The notes: generated by a model from the sequence alone, not told the origin. 64,000 bases of DNA from Bog-756 sp035949055 (GCA_035949055.1 DASZIO010000059.1:35330-99329), one strand, 5' to 3'. Shown: positions 42,880 through 52,691, counted from the stretch's first letter. Numbers and translations are program-made.

Positions 42880-43449
42880 TTGGTGCAGTACCTCGCCCTG
42901 TTCGCCATCGTCTTCGGCATCAACCTCTTGCCGGCCTTTGGGCCGCCGACGTGGGCCGTCCTGGTGTTCACCCGGCTGCACTGGCACATGAACCCGGTGG
43001 GGTTGGTGCTGATCGGCGCCACGGCGGCCATGTGCGGCCGTTACCTGTTGGCCCGTGGCGCCCGCCATTTCTCCGGACGGCTTCCCCAACGTATGCAAGA
43101 CAACCTCGAGGCTGCCCGGTCGCTGCTCGAACGGAGGCACGTGGGGGCCATCGCCCTGTTCGGTATCTTCGTGGTGTCACCGCTGCCGTCAGCCCAGCTG
43201 TTTCTGGCGGCCGGGCTCCTCGATCTTCCCCTTGGCCTCCTGACGCTGGCCTTCTTCATCGGTCGCCTTGTGAGCTACTCGATCTACGTGAGCGTGGCCG
43301 TCGTCGCCGACAAGCAGTTTGGGAACGTCATCGGCCACATCTTCGGCTCGCCCTGGTCGATCGCGCTCCAAGTAGTGCTGCTGGTGGGTGTCTGTCTCCT
43401 GCCATTGGTCGACTGGCGGCGTTTCTTGAGGCGTCGACCCAGCCATTGA
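42880..43449 (+). CDS. Integral membrane protein of the VTT/SNARE-associated type
   Basis: The 189-residue protein has four to five hydrophobic segments (about 3-22, 33-52, 82-103, 108-128, 155-172). The pair GIFVVSPLPSAQLFLAAGLLDLPLGLLTLAFFIGRLVSYSIYVSVA resembles the re-entrant G-x-x-x-P-x-P/G-R core of DedA/VTT-type transporters. The starts TTG 42880 and GTG 42883 are adjacent. Substrate unknown. Confidence 0.68.
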   Translation: MVQYLALFAIVFGINLLPAFGPPTWAVLVFTRLHWHMNPVGLVLIGATAAMCGRYLLARGARHFSGRLPQRMQDNLEAARSLLERRHVGAIALFGIFVVSPLPSAQLFLAAGLLDLPLGLLTLAFFIGRLVSYSIYVSVAVVADKQFGNVIGHIFGSPWSIALQVVLLVGVCLLPLVDWRRFLRRRPSH

Positions 43450-43730
43450 GCCGTGTCGAACCGGACGCGACGCGGTCGTCGGGTTCCTCAATTCGCGGGT
43501 TTTGGTCGATCCCGGTCAGTGACTACTGGTTGGTTCCCACTCGTGCCAACGGTCAGGCCGCTTCTTTGGCTTCCATCCCTTCGCAAGAGGTCGAGCCGCG
43601 TTGGAGCTCACGACTGCCGTCGAGGACCAAACCGATTAGGGTTGCTCCGAGGTCCGCAACAGCCGCCGGCGCAGCTTCGAGCCGCTCGGCACACCGAACT
43701 CAACCAGGGTGGACGACTAGCGGGAGCAAT

Positions 43731-44222
43731 GTGGTGGAAGGTTGGGTATTGACCGTCGAACGGATGATCCGGGCCTCTCCCGAGGCCATCTTCGATGTCC
43801 TGGCCGATCCGTCACGGCACTCGCTCATCGATGGCTCCGGCATGCTCCAAGGTAACCGGGGCCAAGACTTGACGCGGCTCGCCCCGGGAACGACCTTTGG
43901 AATGTCCATGAAGATGGGGGTCCGGTACTCGACGGTGAGCACGGTGGTCGAGTTCGATGAGAACCGGCTCATCGCCTGGCAGACGGGACCCAAGGGCAGG
44001 CTCGAGCACTTTGTGGCCGGACGCATCTGGCGCTACGAGCTCGATCCCCGGGATCAAGGCACGCTGGTGAGGGAGAGTTGGGACATCACCCTGGATCATC
44101 AGCGCACCCTGCTCAAGCTCGGTGGCATCTGGTCCGGCAAGACCCGCCGCGACATGGAGCTGACGTTGGCCCGCCTCGACACACTGGTGACCTCGTCGGC
44201 TCCGCTGGACGACGCCTCGTAG
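43731..44222 (+). CDS. SRPBCC-fold (START/polyketide cyclase-like) protein
   Basis: The 163-residue protein reads ERMIRASPEAIFDVLADPSRHSLIDGSGMLQGNRG, then GTTFGMSMKMGVRYSTVSTVVEFDENRLIAWQTGPKG, and RYELDPRDQGTLVRESWDI, the pattern of hydrophobic-ligand-binding SRPBCC proteins. GGGA sits 7 bases before GTG 43731. The gene lies just ahead of an ABC exporter pair (15 bp gap) and could be its first gene. A second, related SRPBCC gene is at 57.5 kb. Confidence 0.78.
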   Translation: MVEGWVLTVERMIRASPEAIFDVLADPSRHSLIDGSGMLQGNRGQDLTRLAPGTTFGMSMKMGVRYSTVSTVVEFDENRLIAWQTGPKGRLEHFVAGRIWRYELDPRDQGTLVRESWDITLDHQRTLLKLGGIWSGKTRRDMELTLARLDTLVTSSAPLDDAS

Positions 44223-44237
44223 GCCGCAACAGACGTT

Positions 44238-45143
44238 GTGAAGACAGATCCGATCGTCATCGAGGACCTCACCAAGCGCTATGACAGCGAGGTGGTAGCC
44301 GTCGACCATCTGGACCTCACCGTGGGAAGCGGCAGCGTCTTCGGGCTGCTCGGTCCGAACGGAGCCGGCAAGACGACGACCATGCGGATGCTGGTCGGCC
44401 TGATCCGTCCCACCTCGGGTCGGGTAAGCATCTTCGGCGAGACCATCACCCCCGGTGCCACCGTGCTCCGACGGGTGGGGATCCTGGTCGAGGGGCCGGG
44501 CTTTGTTCCTCACCTGTCTGGACGCGAGAACCTCGAACTGTTCTGGAGATCCGGGGGGGCAGCGATGGCGGACGCCAATCTGGATCACGCGCTCGACATC
44601 GCCGACCTCGGTGATGCGGTCAACCGCAAGTACAAGACATATTCCCACGGCATGAGACAGCGCCTCGGGCTGGCCCAGGCCCTGTTGGGGAAGCCCGACC
44701 TCCTCGTACTGGACGAGCCGACCGACGGCCTCGATCCGCAGCAGATGCGTCAAACGCGGGAAGTCCTGCGTCACGCGGCCGAGAGTGGAACAACGGTGCT
44801 GGTGTCGAGCCATCTGCTGAGCGAGGTCGAGCAGGTCTGCGATCACGTCGCCGTCATGGACAAAGGGCGCCTGGTGGCGGCAGGTACTGTCTCCGAGCTC
44901 TCAGGTGCGACGACCGCGGTCTACCTCGAGGTTGACGACGCCTCGCGGGCCAGGAGAGTGCTCGATTCCGCCATCGGTGTCGGCAAGGTGACACCCGAGG
45001 GTCGAGGGCTGTCGGTCGAGCTCGACGGGATCGAGCGCAAGGCGGTGGTCGCGACGCTCGTCGAAGCGGGGGTCGGTGTTGAGACGATTACGGCCCGCCA
45101 CCATCTCGAAGACGCCTTCATCGGGCTTTTGGAGCACCGGTGA
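44238..45143 (+). CDS. ABC transporter ATP-binding protein (ABC-2 type exporter)
   Basis: The 301-residue ATPase has Walker A GPNGAGKTTTMRML (39-52), the Q-loop region, signature SHGMRQRLGLAQALLG near 137, Walker B LLVLDEPTDGLDPQQM and the His of VSSHLLSEVEQVCDHV. A C-terminal extension (about 215-301) is the domain found in DrrA/ABC-2 exporters and in bacitracin and lantibiotic resistance transporters. It is translationally coupled to the permease at 45140 (GTGA). The exported compound is unknown. Confidence 0.9.
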   Translation: MKTDPIVIEDLTKRYDSEVVAVDHLDLTVGSGSVFGLLGPNGAGKTTTMRMLVGLIRPTSGRVSIFGETITPGATVLRRVGILVEGPGFVPHLSGRENLELFWRSGGAAMADANLDHALDIADLGDAVNRKYKTYSHGMRQRLGLAQALLGKPDLLVLDEPTDGLDPQQMRQTREVLRHAAESGTTVLVSSHLLSEVEQVCDHVAVMDKGRLVAAGTVSELSGATTAVYLEVDDASRARRVLDSAIGVGKVTPEGRGLSVELDGIERKAVVATLVEAGVGVETITARHHLEDAFIGLLEHR

Positions 45144-45931
45144 TCGCGGTTGAGGCCCGCAAACAAGTCTTGCGATTGCGGACCTACGTGGGGCTTGGAC
45201 TCGTCGCCCTCATCCCCATCATCTTCACGATCTCCTTCAAGGCAAACCCTCCGAAAGGCCGGGATCTCGGGTTCTTCGACCTGACCGCGTCGGGCATCAA
45301 CATACCTATCGCGGCCCTGGGTGGTGAGAGTGCATTCCTGCTCATTGTGGTGGTGTCGCTGTTCGCGGGGGAGACCGTCTCCGGCGAGGCCAGCTGGGGC
45401 ACCCTCAGCTACCTACTGGTGCGGCCAGTCTCCCGCAACCGCGTGCTCGGCTCCAAACTCGCGGTGGCGGCTGGGCTGGCACTGGTTGCCACCTTCGTGG
45501 TCCCGGTGGTCGGACTGGTGGCCGGAACCATCGCCTTTGGCTGGCATCCGATCACGACTCCGTCGCTCGCACTTCTCTCGCAGGGCAGTGCCCTCGGTCG
45601 CCTCGCCCTCGCCACTGTGTACGTGGCGTGGTGTCAAGCGGCCTATCTCGCATTTGCCTTCATGCTTTCTACGATGACGGACTCTGCATTTGCCGCGGTG
45701 GCCGGCGGGGTTGGGCTCGGCGTCGTGTCCCAGATCCTCAACAACATCTCGGCCCTCAACGGGACCAGCTACATCTACCCGACCCACTATCTGAATGCAT
45801 GGCAAGACCTGTTCCTTCGACACGCACAGACGACCGAAATGCTGCGGGGAGTGATACTCCAGGTCCCCTACGTCGTCGTCCTCCTGCTCACCGCCTGGTG
45901 GTGGTTCAATCACAAAGATGTGCTCAGCTAG
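45140..45931 (+). CDS. ABC-2 type transporter permease
   Basis: A 263-residue membrane protein with six hydrophobic segments (about 18-34, 58-78, 103-128, 150-170, 177-200 and 238-257) and the mid-segment motif VSLFAGETVSGEASWGTLSYLLVRPVSRNRVLGSKLAV, seen in ABC-2 permeases such as those of the BcrB/NatB group. GTG 45140 overlaps the ATPase stop by four bases. Confidence 0.85.
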   Translation: MIAVEARKQVLRLRTYVGLGLVALIPIIFTISFKANPPKGRDLGFFDLTASGINIPIAALGGESAFLLIVVVSLFAGETVSGEASWGTLSYLLVRPVSRNRVLGSKLAVAAGLALVATFVVPVVGLVAGTIAFGWHPITTPSLALLSQGSALGRLALATVYVAWCQAAYLAFAFMLSTMTDSAFAAVAGGVGLGVVSQILNNISALNGTSYIYPTHYLNAWQDLFLRHAQTTEMLRGVILQVPYVVVLLLTAWWWFNHKDVLS

Positions 45932-46006
45932 GTTGCCGGGTCGCCCCCGCGCCGGGCAGAGGGATGCTGAGCCGTCCGACGACTCCCGACCGGCCCGGTC
46001 CCTGGC

Positions 46007-48691
46007 GTGACACCTCGACGGGTACGACGTAGCGCTCTCATCGCGACGGCCGTGTTCGTTTCGGCGGTCGGTGGAGTCACCCCCACCGCGGATGCCGGTG
46101 CTTCGAGTATGTCGGGCGGAGCTTTCACTTGGAATGCACCCATTCCCCCGATCAACTCGACGTATGGGAGCGGCAACTTCGGCTCCTGGGCCGTGGACGC
46201 CTTCGGCCTCCCGGCGTACCGGTACACCGCCGACCAGCAAACGGACCCCATCGCCCGCCAGGCCGAGCTGGCGGGCGGCAATGACGCCTGGAGCCAGGTC
46301 GGGAACGACCGGGTCAAGGCCGACGCGTTCAATCACGGATACACGGAGCTCTGGAGCCAGGATCGACTGGCCCAGTGGATCAATGCACTCGATCCTCCCC
46401 ACCGCCACATGGGCGGTGGCTACGGCTATCTGAACGTCGACGGACGGGTGATCAGCACCCTCTACGACGACCGTCCCCAGTCCAGTATGACGCAGCGAAC
46501 ATTCGGGGTCGGTTACTTCGGTCATTCGGTGTCAACGTCCGGCGTCGCCGTGGGTGAGAACGTGTACGCCCCATTCGGGAACGATCCTGTCCTCGTCCAC
46601 GACGTCAGGATCACCAACACCTCGAGCCACCCCGAGAGCGCCTCGTGGTTCGAGTACTGGGACGTAAATCCCCTCGTCCAGAACCGGGCCCAGTACCGTG
46701 GCGTCTCCTCTCCGACGTCGACAGACGCCGGCCGGACACTGACGGTGTCCCAACACCCCCTGGACGGAGATAACGCGCCCCTTTCTATCTTCCTGACCCA
46801 GCTCACTGGCGGCACGAGCTCGTATACGAGCTCGCAGTCGTCGTTCTTCGGGGACGGCACGGTGTCCCGTCCGCAGGGCGTGGTGCAAGACCGGCTGGAC
46901 GACAGTCGGGCTCCGCCGGTTCCCAACGGAACGGAGGGAACCACCCTGTTCGCCATGGAGAGCCGACATCGTCTGGCTCCGGGCCAGACCGTCACGTTGC
47001 GGTATCTCTACGGCTATGCCCAACCGAGCGCCATCTCGAGACTAGGGGCCCAGTACCGGCACATGACTGATCGGTTCTCGCGGAGTGAGCATCAGTGGGT
47101 GCAGAGCCTGCCCAAGGCGTCCTTCGGCAGCGGTCTGCAATGGCTGTCCCGCGAGTTCATCTGGGATGCCTATCTGCTGCGCTCAGCCACGGTCGACGAG
47201 CAGGCGTGCGGTCAGCACACGGTCACCCAGGGGGGCTACTACCAGTACGAGGAGGGCAACAATTGGGGGACGCGAAGTTGGCTCCAGTACGCAGTTCCCC
47301 TGTCCTACATGGAGCCAGATTTGGCGCGTCAGATCCTCATCTACTCGGCTCAGTTCCAGCCCCAGTCGACGCTGCAATTCCCTTACGGGTCGACCAACCT
47401 GTGTACGGCGTACGAGCTCGGCACGTCCGACGACTTCGATTTCTGGTTCATGTGGGCGGCCGCGACCTACGGGTTGGCCACCCGGGACACGGGCTTCTTC
47501 GGCACCCCGGCCCACTTCTACCAATCCGCGACGTCGACCAGTCTCTGGCAGCACGTCAAGCTGGCGTTTGCCCACCAGCAGTCCCTTCTCGGGCCGCACG
47601 GCGAGTACGAGGCCCTATCGATCGGGGACTGGTCGGACCTCCTTCCTACCTTCTCGGGGATGACCGAGTCCGACCTCGTGGTGGCTCAGTGCGCCTACAT
47701 GTATCCGCAGCTGGCCGAGGTCGCCGACCGGCGCGGTGACCACGCCTTCGCCCGACAACTGCGGCTGGCGGCGTCGAGCCTGCTGACCACACTGAAGACG
47801 CAGTGGACTGGACAGGGATGGTATGCGAGGGGATTCGCCGGTAGCCGGCAGCTCGGCTCGGGGGCCATCTGGTTGGAACCGCAGCCCTGGGCCATGCTGG
47901 CCGGGGCGCCCAGCCCGGGCCAGGCAGCCACCCTGGTCGCCAACATCCGCCGGTATCTCGACGGGATCGGGGCGCCACCCAGCATCCACGGCCCGGACCG
48001 CATCGGCACGTCACTGAGCCCGGCCGGTGACGATCCCGGCGTCACCGAGAAGACGGCGTTACCCGGTACGGGCGAAGGGGACAACAATGCGGTATACCCG
48101 GGCGGAACCTGGTACGAGCCCGACGGATGGCTTACCTGGGCCTATGCCGCATTGGGCAGCGAGGTCCCGCAGTCGGGCTCCCTGGCTCTCGATGAGTACG
48201 AACGCTCGACCCTCGCCGACCACGCCGCTTCCTTTCCCAACGAATGGGTCGGCACCACCTCGGTCGACGACACCTGCTGGTCCTTCTATTCGAGCGACCC
48301 CGGCCGTTGTGGTGGCGTCCTGGGCATCACCAACTACGAGGGACAGAACACGGAGCAGACGGAGTGGATGGTGATGGACGCCCTGACTCTGGCCGGCGTC
48401 ACACCGACAGAGCAGGGATACCAGATCTCGCCTCACCTCCCGTTGCCCAGCTTTTCGGTGCGCTTTGCCACGATCGGCGTCGCCCGGGAGGGCAATGCGT
48501 TGGCTGGCTACGTCCGACCGTCGGCCACCGGTCGCCTGCTCCTCCAGGTGGCCGTCCCGCCCGGTGCCAAGACGGTGGAGTGCCGGGTGAACGGCTCCCT
48601 CGTGCGGGCACGGTCGACCTCGGGATGGGAGACCTTCTCGGTGATGGGCCAGAGCCGGGGATCGGCCACCTGGTCGGTTCGCTGGCACTGA
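46007..48691 (+). CDS. Exported GH94-like (phosphorylase-type) carbohydrate protein
   Basis: An 894-residue protein with an N-terminal signal (Arg-rich, hydrophobic 10-25, cut near ADAGA). The middle matches the GH94 / former GT36 layout: an N-terminal beta-sandwich (NTSSHPESASWFEYWD), a helical barrel with YYQYEEGNNWGTRSWLQYAVPL, and the catalytic-acid site IGDWSDLLP at 539-547 (GDWND in cellobiose and chitobiose phosphorylases, with Asp 541 the acid or its neighbour). GH94 enzymes split beta-glucosides with phosphate inside the cell, so a signal peptide is odd; hydrolysis or a binding role is possible. GTG 46007 is the start. The next gene is a GH4 glycosidase. Confidence 0.72.
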   Translation: MTPRRVRRSALIATAVFVSAVGGVTPTADAGASSMSGGAFTWNAPIPPINSTYGSGNFGSWAVDAFGLPAYRYTADQQTDPIARQAELAGGNDAWSQVGNDRVKADAFNHGYTELWSQDRLAQWINALDPPHRHMGGGYGYLNVDGRVISTLYDDRPQSSMTQRTFGVGYFGHSVSTSGVAVGENVYAPFGNDPVLVHDVRITNTSSHPESASWFEYWDVNPLVQNRAQYRGVSSPTSTDAGRTLTVSQHPLDGDNAPLSIFLTQLTGGTSSYTSSQSSFFGDGTVSRPQGVVQDRLDDSRAPPVPNGTEGTTLFAMESRHRLAPGQTVTLRYLYGYAQPSAISRLGAQYRHMTDRFSRSEHQWVQSLPKASFGSGLQWLSREFIWDAYLLRSATVDEQACGQHTVTQGGYYQYEEGNNWGTRSWLQYAVPLSYMEPDLARQILIYSAQFQPQSTLQFPYGSTNLCTAYELGTSDDFDFWFMWAAATYGLATRDTGFFGTPAHFYQSATSTSLWQHVKLAFAHQQSLLGPHGEYEALSIGDWSDLLPTFSGMTESDLVVAQCAYMYPQLAEVADRRGDHAFARQLRLAASSLLTTLKTQWTGQGWYARGFAGSRQLGSGAIWLEPQPWAMLAGAPSPGQAATLVANIRRYLDGIGAPPSIHGPDRIGTSLSPAGDDPGVTEKTALPGTGEGDNNAVYPGGTWYEPDGWLTWAYAALGSEVPQSGSLALDEYERSTLADHAASFPNEWVGTTSVDDTCWSFYSSDPGRCGGVLGITNYEGQNTEQTEWMVMDALTLAGVTPTEQGYQISPHLPLPSFSVRFATIGVAREGNALAGYVRPSATGRLLLQVAVPPGAKTVECRVNGSLVRARSTSGWETFSVMGQSRGSATWSVRWH

Positions 48692-48738
48692 CAGACGTCG
48701 CCTTCCCCCGGCCGAGCGGCGGCGCTACCGTTCGAAGC

Positions 48739-50139
48739 GTGAGCACACCTCGAATAACCATCGTCGGAGGGGGCAGCACGCACTGGACGCCGAAGCTTCT
48801 GGTCGACTTCGCCAACACCGATGCTTTGCAGGACGTCGACGTCACGCTCATGGACGTCGACCCGGACTCGCTCCCCCTGATGGTGCAGGTCGCCGAGCAC
48901 ATCGCCAAGGTGCGGTCCATCGGGCTATCGGTGCGTCCCACCACGGACCTCGGAGACGCGCTGGAGGGGGCGGACGTGGTGATCGTGGCCCTGTCGGTCG
49001 GGGGCTTCGCCAGCATGCGCCATGATCTCGAGATCCCGGCCCGCTACGGCATACGTCAGCCGGTGGGCGACAGTGTCGGGCCCGGCGGCATCACCCGTGC
49101 GCTGCGTAGTGTTCCGGTCGTCGCCGGGGTGGCTCGGGCCATGGAGCGCCATTGTCCCGATGCCCTACTGGTGAACGTGAGCAATCCGCTGACCGCGCTG
49201 TGCCGCGCCGCAGGCCGCGAGTCGCGGATCAGGGTGGTGGGCTTGTGCAATGAGCTGGTTGGCCTGAAGTTCTCGCTGAGCCTTCTCCTCGACGTCCCGA
49301 TGCACAAGGTGGATCCGGTCTCTGCCGGCGTAAACCATCTGCCCCTGGTGACCAGACTCGGGATCGATGACGGGGATGGGTTCGCCCTGCTGCGATCGTT
49401 GTTGGAGGACCCGGCGACCCACGCCGGCGAGGCAATTTGGATGCCGCCGGTCGAGAGCATGCACTGGAGGAAGGTGTCCGAAGGTGAGACCTGGACCAAG
49501 GCGGACGTCATCGCCAACAACCGCGTGAAGTTCGAGCTGTTTCAACGCTTTGGCGTGCTGCCGGGAGCGTCCGACACCCATGTTGCCGAGTTCTTCCCTG
49601 GATTCGTGATGTCGGCATCGGACTTCGGGCGGGAATGGGGAGTGCACCACTACGGTCTGTACGGCCACCAGCAGGACAAGGCGGCGGACGACAGAGAGGT
49701 GGTGGAGCTGCTCAATAGCGACGAGATCGCGCCGTGGCCGTCGGGAGAGTTGGTGGCGGAACTCATCGAGGGCGTGGTGACCGGATCCGAGCGCCATTTG
49801 CCGATGAACCTGCCGAATCAGGGCCAGGTTCAGAATCTGCCCAACGACCTCGTGGTCGAGTGCATCGGAGTCACCGGACCCTCGGGAGTGAAGGCGCGCG
49901 ACACGGCGAATGTCGGATCTGTTCTCGGGGAGTACCTGCGCCAAATCACTGCATCTCAGGAACTCACCGTCGATGCGGCATTGACCGGTGACCGGACTCG
50001 TGTCATCGAGGCCATGCTCACCGACCAACTGGCCGGGCACCTGCCGTACGAGCAGCTCATCGCCATGACCGACGAGCTGCTGGCGGCCACGGCCCGCTGG
50101 CTTCCTCAGTTCGCCGCCGAGCGAGTCCCGAAGAGCTGA
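48739..50139 (+). CDS. Glycoside hydrolase family 4 (alpha-glucosidase/galactosidase type)
   Basis: The 466-residue enzyme uses NAD and a divalent metal in a redox-assisted cleavage of glycosides. Motifs: the dinucleotide fold RITIVGGGSTHWTPKLLVDF (GGGS at 10-13), the metal Cys in GLCNELVG (Cys 170), the metal His in AGVNHLPLV (His 200), GDSVGPGGITRALRS and ASDTHVAEFFP. The intracellular location and N-H pair point to the alpha-glucosidase/alpha-galactosidase branch rather than phospho-sugar hydrolases. GTG 48739 follows the GH94-like gene by 47 bp. Confidence 0.87.
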   Translation: MSTPRITIVGGGSTHWTPKLLVDFANTDALQDVDVTLMDVDPDSLPLMVQVAEHIAKVRSIGLSVRPTTDLGDALEGADVVIVALSVGGFASMRHDLEIPARYGIRQPVGDSVGPGGITRALRSVPVVAGVARAMERHCPDALLVNVSNPLTALCRAAGRESRIRVVGLCNELVGLKFSLSLLLDVPMHKVDPVSAGVNHLPLVTRLGIDDGDGFALLRSLLEDPATHAGEAIWMPPVESMHWRKVSEGETWTKADVIANNRVKFELFQRFGVLPGASDTHVAEFFPGFVMSASDFGREWGVHHYGLYGHQQDKAADDREVVELLNSDEIAPWPSGELVAELIEGVVTGSERHLPMNLPNQGQVQNLPNDLVVECIGVTGPSGVKARDTANVGSVLGEYLRQITASQELTVDAALTGDRTRVIEAMLTDQLAGHLPYEQLIAMTDELLAATARWLPQFAAERVPKS

Positions 50140-50154
50140 GTCGGGCGAGGGCCG

Positions 50155-50919
50155 GTGAACGACTTCCCGCAAGCGATCTTGCCTGACAACCGGGTCGCGC
50201 CGGTTCCGCGACGGATCCGAGGCGTCCTCCGCGATCAGGTCGTCGTCGATACGATCAACGCGGTCTACGTGTGGGAATTTCCCTTCTACCCCCACTACTA
50301 CATCCCGTTGACTGATATTGACCCCAACCTGCTTGTCGACGAGCAACAGGATCAACACCTGCGGTGGGGAACGGCCCATCGCTACGGGATTCGTGTCGGT
50401 GACGATTACCGCGCTGGTGTCGTGCACTCGTATCCTGATGCCGCGGTGGATGGAATCAGGGGCAGGGCCCACATCGACTGGTCTGCGCTCGACAGCTGGT
50501 TCGAGGAGGACGAGCAGGTCTTCGTGCATCCTCGCAACCCATACACGAGGGTCGACGCTCTGCGCTCGACTCGGAGCGTGAGCGTGGGGATCGACGGCAT
50601 CGATCTTGCCCGATCGTCTTCGACCATGATGGTGTTCGAGACTGGACTACCGACCCGCTACTACTTCAATCGTACCGAGGTTCGCTTCGACCACCTGGTT
50701 CGAAGTGACACAGTCACCGCATGTCCTTACAAGGGACGGACCACCGACTATTGGTCCTTCCGACTGGGTGATGACATCCTCCCCGATATTGCGTGGGCGT
50801 ACGACTTTCCGACACGCCAGTTGCTTCCCATCTCCGGATTGATCGCCTTCTACAACGAGAAGGCCGACATCACGGTGGACGGCGAACGTCTGCCGCGACC
50901 GACGACGCACTTCTCGTAG
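50155..50919 (+). CDS. DUF427 family protein
   Basis: The 254-residue protein carries the DUF427 pattern twice. First copy: RIRGVLRDQVVVDTINAVYVWEFPFYPHYYIPLTDID. Second copy: MMVFETGLPTRYYFNRTEVRFDHLVRSDTVTACPYKGRTTDYWSFRLG ... LIAFYNEKADITVDGERL. The CPYKGxxxYW and FYNEKxDxxxDG marks are diagnostic. The function is unknown. GTG 50155 starts 15 bp after the GH4 gene on the same strand, so the two are probably co-transcribed. Confidence 0.85.
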   Translation: MNDFPQAILPDNRVAPVPRRIRGVLRDQVVVDTINAVYVWEFPFYPHYYIPLTDIDPNLLVDEQQDQHLRWGTAHRYGIRVGDDYRAGVVHSYPDAAVDGIRGRAHIDWSALDSWFEEDEQVFVHPRNPYTRVDALRSTRSVSVGIDGIDLARSSSTMMVFETGLPTRYYFNRTEVRFDHLVRSDTVTACPYKGRTTDYWSFRLGDDILPDIAWAYDFPTRQLLPISGLIAFYNEKADITVDGERLPRPTTHFS

Positions 50920-51036
50920 TCCCACTAGGGGAGGACCGTTCGAGCGTGCTCCCTCGCTCGTTGGCCGGCCGAGGTCACCGTGCTTGCCTGCTCAATATCC
51001 CCGGACCGGTAGAGCCGGCATTCTACGCTGGCTTAT

Positions 51037-52602
51037 GTGCGGGAGGCGGGTGGTCGACTTCGGAGCCCGGTCGGCCAAACCGTCTTGGCCCTTCTGCTGG
51101 CGGGAAGCCTCCTGGCGGCCTGCGGGTCTCCGCTCGCCGGCACAGCGCCCCAGCGCCCCCTGAGCGTTTCGATCGAGCCGAAAGCTCGCGCCGGCCAGCT
51201 ACCCATTCCGCCCACCGGACACGCTCCGACGCTTGGACCTCGAGCCCTCGATCCCTCAAGGTCCGACGGGGTCCAGCTTGATGTCCTGAACGGGTTGCGC
51301 AATGGCACCCCGATCTTCAACGGCGACTTCGCCGACCCTTTCGCGTTGAGGACACCTGATGCAGTGTTCACCTATGCCTCGAATACGACGGCCACTCGGT
51401 ATGCACCAGCGGCGCACATTCCGGTGATCGAGCTGGCTCGAGGCTCGGCATTCCAGGGCCGCTACCTCGGTGACGCGTTGCCCCAGTTGCCGAACTGGAC
51501 AGTGTCCGGCTTCCAATGGGCGCCATCCGTATGGGCCCGACCTGACGGCACGTACGTGATGTACTACTCGACGCCGGCGACGATCCCCTTCGCCTGCCTC
51601 TTGAAGCCGATAGCCACGGGTTGCATCCGCAGCGCCAACGGGCCGACCAGTGCGATGTGCATCTCGAAAGCGACCAGCAACAGCCCCGCCGGTCCGTTCG
51701 TGGATGTCTCGTCGTCGGCGTTCGTGTGCCCTGTCGCCCAGGGCGGGGCGATCGATCCGAGCATATTCATCGCCGCCGACGGAACGCCCTGGCTGTTGTG
51801 GAAGAGTGACGGTGACTGCTGTGGTCTGCCCACCTTCATCTATTCCCAGCAGCTCGCTTCAGACGGCCTTTCGGTTGTCGGGTCCGCCCACCGACTCATC
51901 GGTGCGTCGCAAGCATGGGAGGGGGGTCTGGTCGAGGGACCCTCGATGCTCCAGTCGAGGAACAACTTCTGGCTCTTCTATTCCGCCAATCTCTGGGGCA
52001 CCGACGATTACGGCATCGGCATTGCCCATTGCACATCAGTCATCGGCCCCTGTACCAAGCCGCTCGACCACTCGTGGCTTTCGTCGTCTCCGAGTGGAGA
52101 ACAGAGTGACCCCGGTCCGGGTGGTCAGGAGTTCTTCCAGGCAGGTGGCCTCATCTGGATGGTCCATCACGGGCTGGCACCCGGACAGTCAGGCGATCTG
52201 GCTCAACGCCGCCTCTATGTCGACCTGCTGGCTTTCCCGAGCCGCCGACCTCCCCAGATCGCCCAAGGCACACCAGCCGCGGCTCTGGCTGAGGCAGTTC
52301 TCTACAACGAGGACCCGAACGTTCCAACCCAGCCTCAAGCAGCCTACCTCGCTCTTCTCCGCAAAGTTGCCGGTTCGTTCTCCGATGACTCCGATCCAAG
52401 CGTTGTGGCAGATGGCATGCTCAGCTGCTGGGACCTCAGCGGACATCAAAGTGCGCAGCAAATTCTGCTCGCCCTACAGCAGCGCGGACTGACTTCTTTC
52501 GAGTCCTTCTTGGTGGCGATCTTCTCCACCAAGTACTTCTGTCCCCAGTACTCACTGCAAGCGCTCACCGATGTGCGGCAGAGCTTGATCAACGGCCCTT
52601 GA
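51037..52602 (+). CDS. GH43-like lipoprotein with C-terminal DUF732-like domain
   Basis: A 521-residue exported protein. The lipobox SLLAAC ends at Cys 29. The five-bladed GH43 fold shows NGDFADPFAL (Asp 100, catalytic base), FQWAPSVWARPDGTYVMYYS, GGAIDPSIFIAADGTPWLLWKS (Asp 240) and GGLVEGPSML (Glu 300, the acid). Residues about 430-515 hold CWDLSGHQSAQQILLALQQRGLTSFESFLVAIFSTKYFCPQY, which matches DUF732 of small exported mycobacterial proteins (two Cys, G-x-S core, A-x-x-x-Y-C-P end). The fusion is uncommon to my knowledge. It likely trims arabinan or xylan-type sugars at the surface. GTG 51037 starts it. Confidence 0.8.
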   Translation: MREAGGRLRSPVGQTVLALLLAGSLLAACGSPLAGTAPQRPLSVSIEPKARAGQLPIPPTGHAPTLGPRALDPSRSDGVQLDVLNGLRNGTPIFNGDFADPFALRTPDAVFTYASNTTATRYAPAAHIPVIELARGSAFQGRYLGDALPQLPNWTVSGFQWAPSVWARPDGTYVMYYSTPATIPFACLLKPIATGCIRSANGPTSAMCISKATSNSPAGPFVDVSSSAFVCPVAQGGAIDPSIFIAADGTPWLLWKSDGDCCGLPTFIYSQQLASDGLSVVGSAHRLIGASQAWEGGLVEGPSMLQSRNNFWLFYSANLWGTDDYGIGIAHCTSVIGPCTKPLDHSWLSSSPSGEQSDPGPGGQEFFQAGGLIWMVHHGLAPGQSGDLAQRRLYVDLLAFPSRRPPQIAQGTPAAALAEAVLYNEDPNVPTQPQAAYLALLRKVAGSFSDDSDPSVVADGMLSCWDLSGHQSAQQILLALQQRGLTSFESFLVAIFSTKYFCPQYSLQALTDVRQSLINGP

Positions 52603-52691
52603 CAGTCCGCACTCAATGCGCGGGAGCTGTCGACCACGGCCAATGGCATGCGCCGAACCATGAGACAGTCGATGCCCATTAGGTTCGCGAC

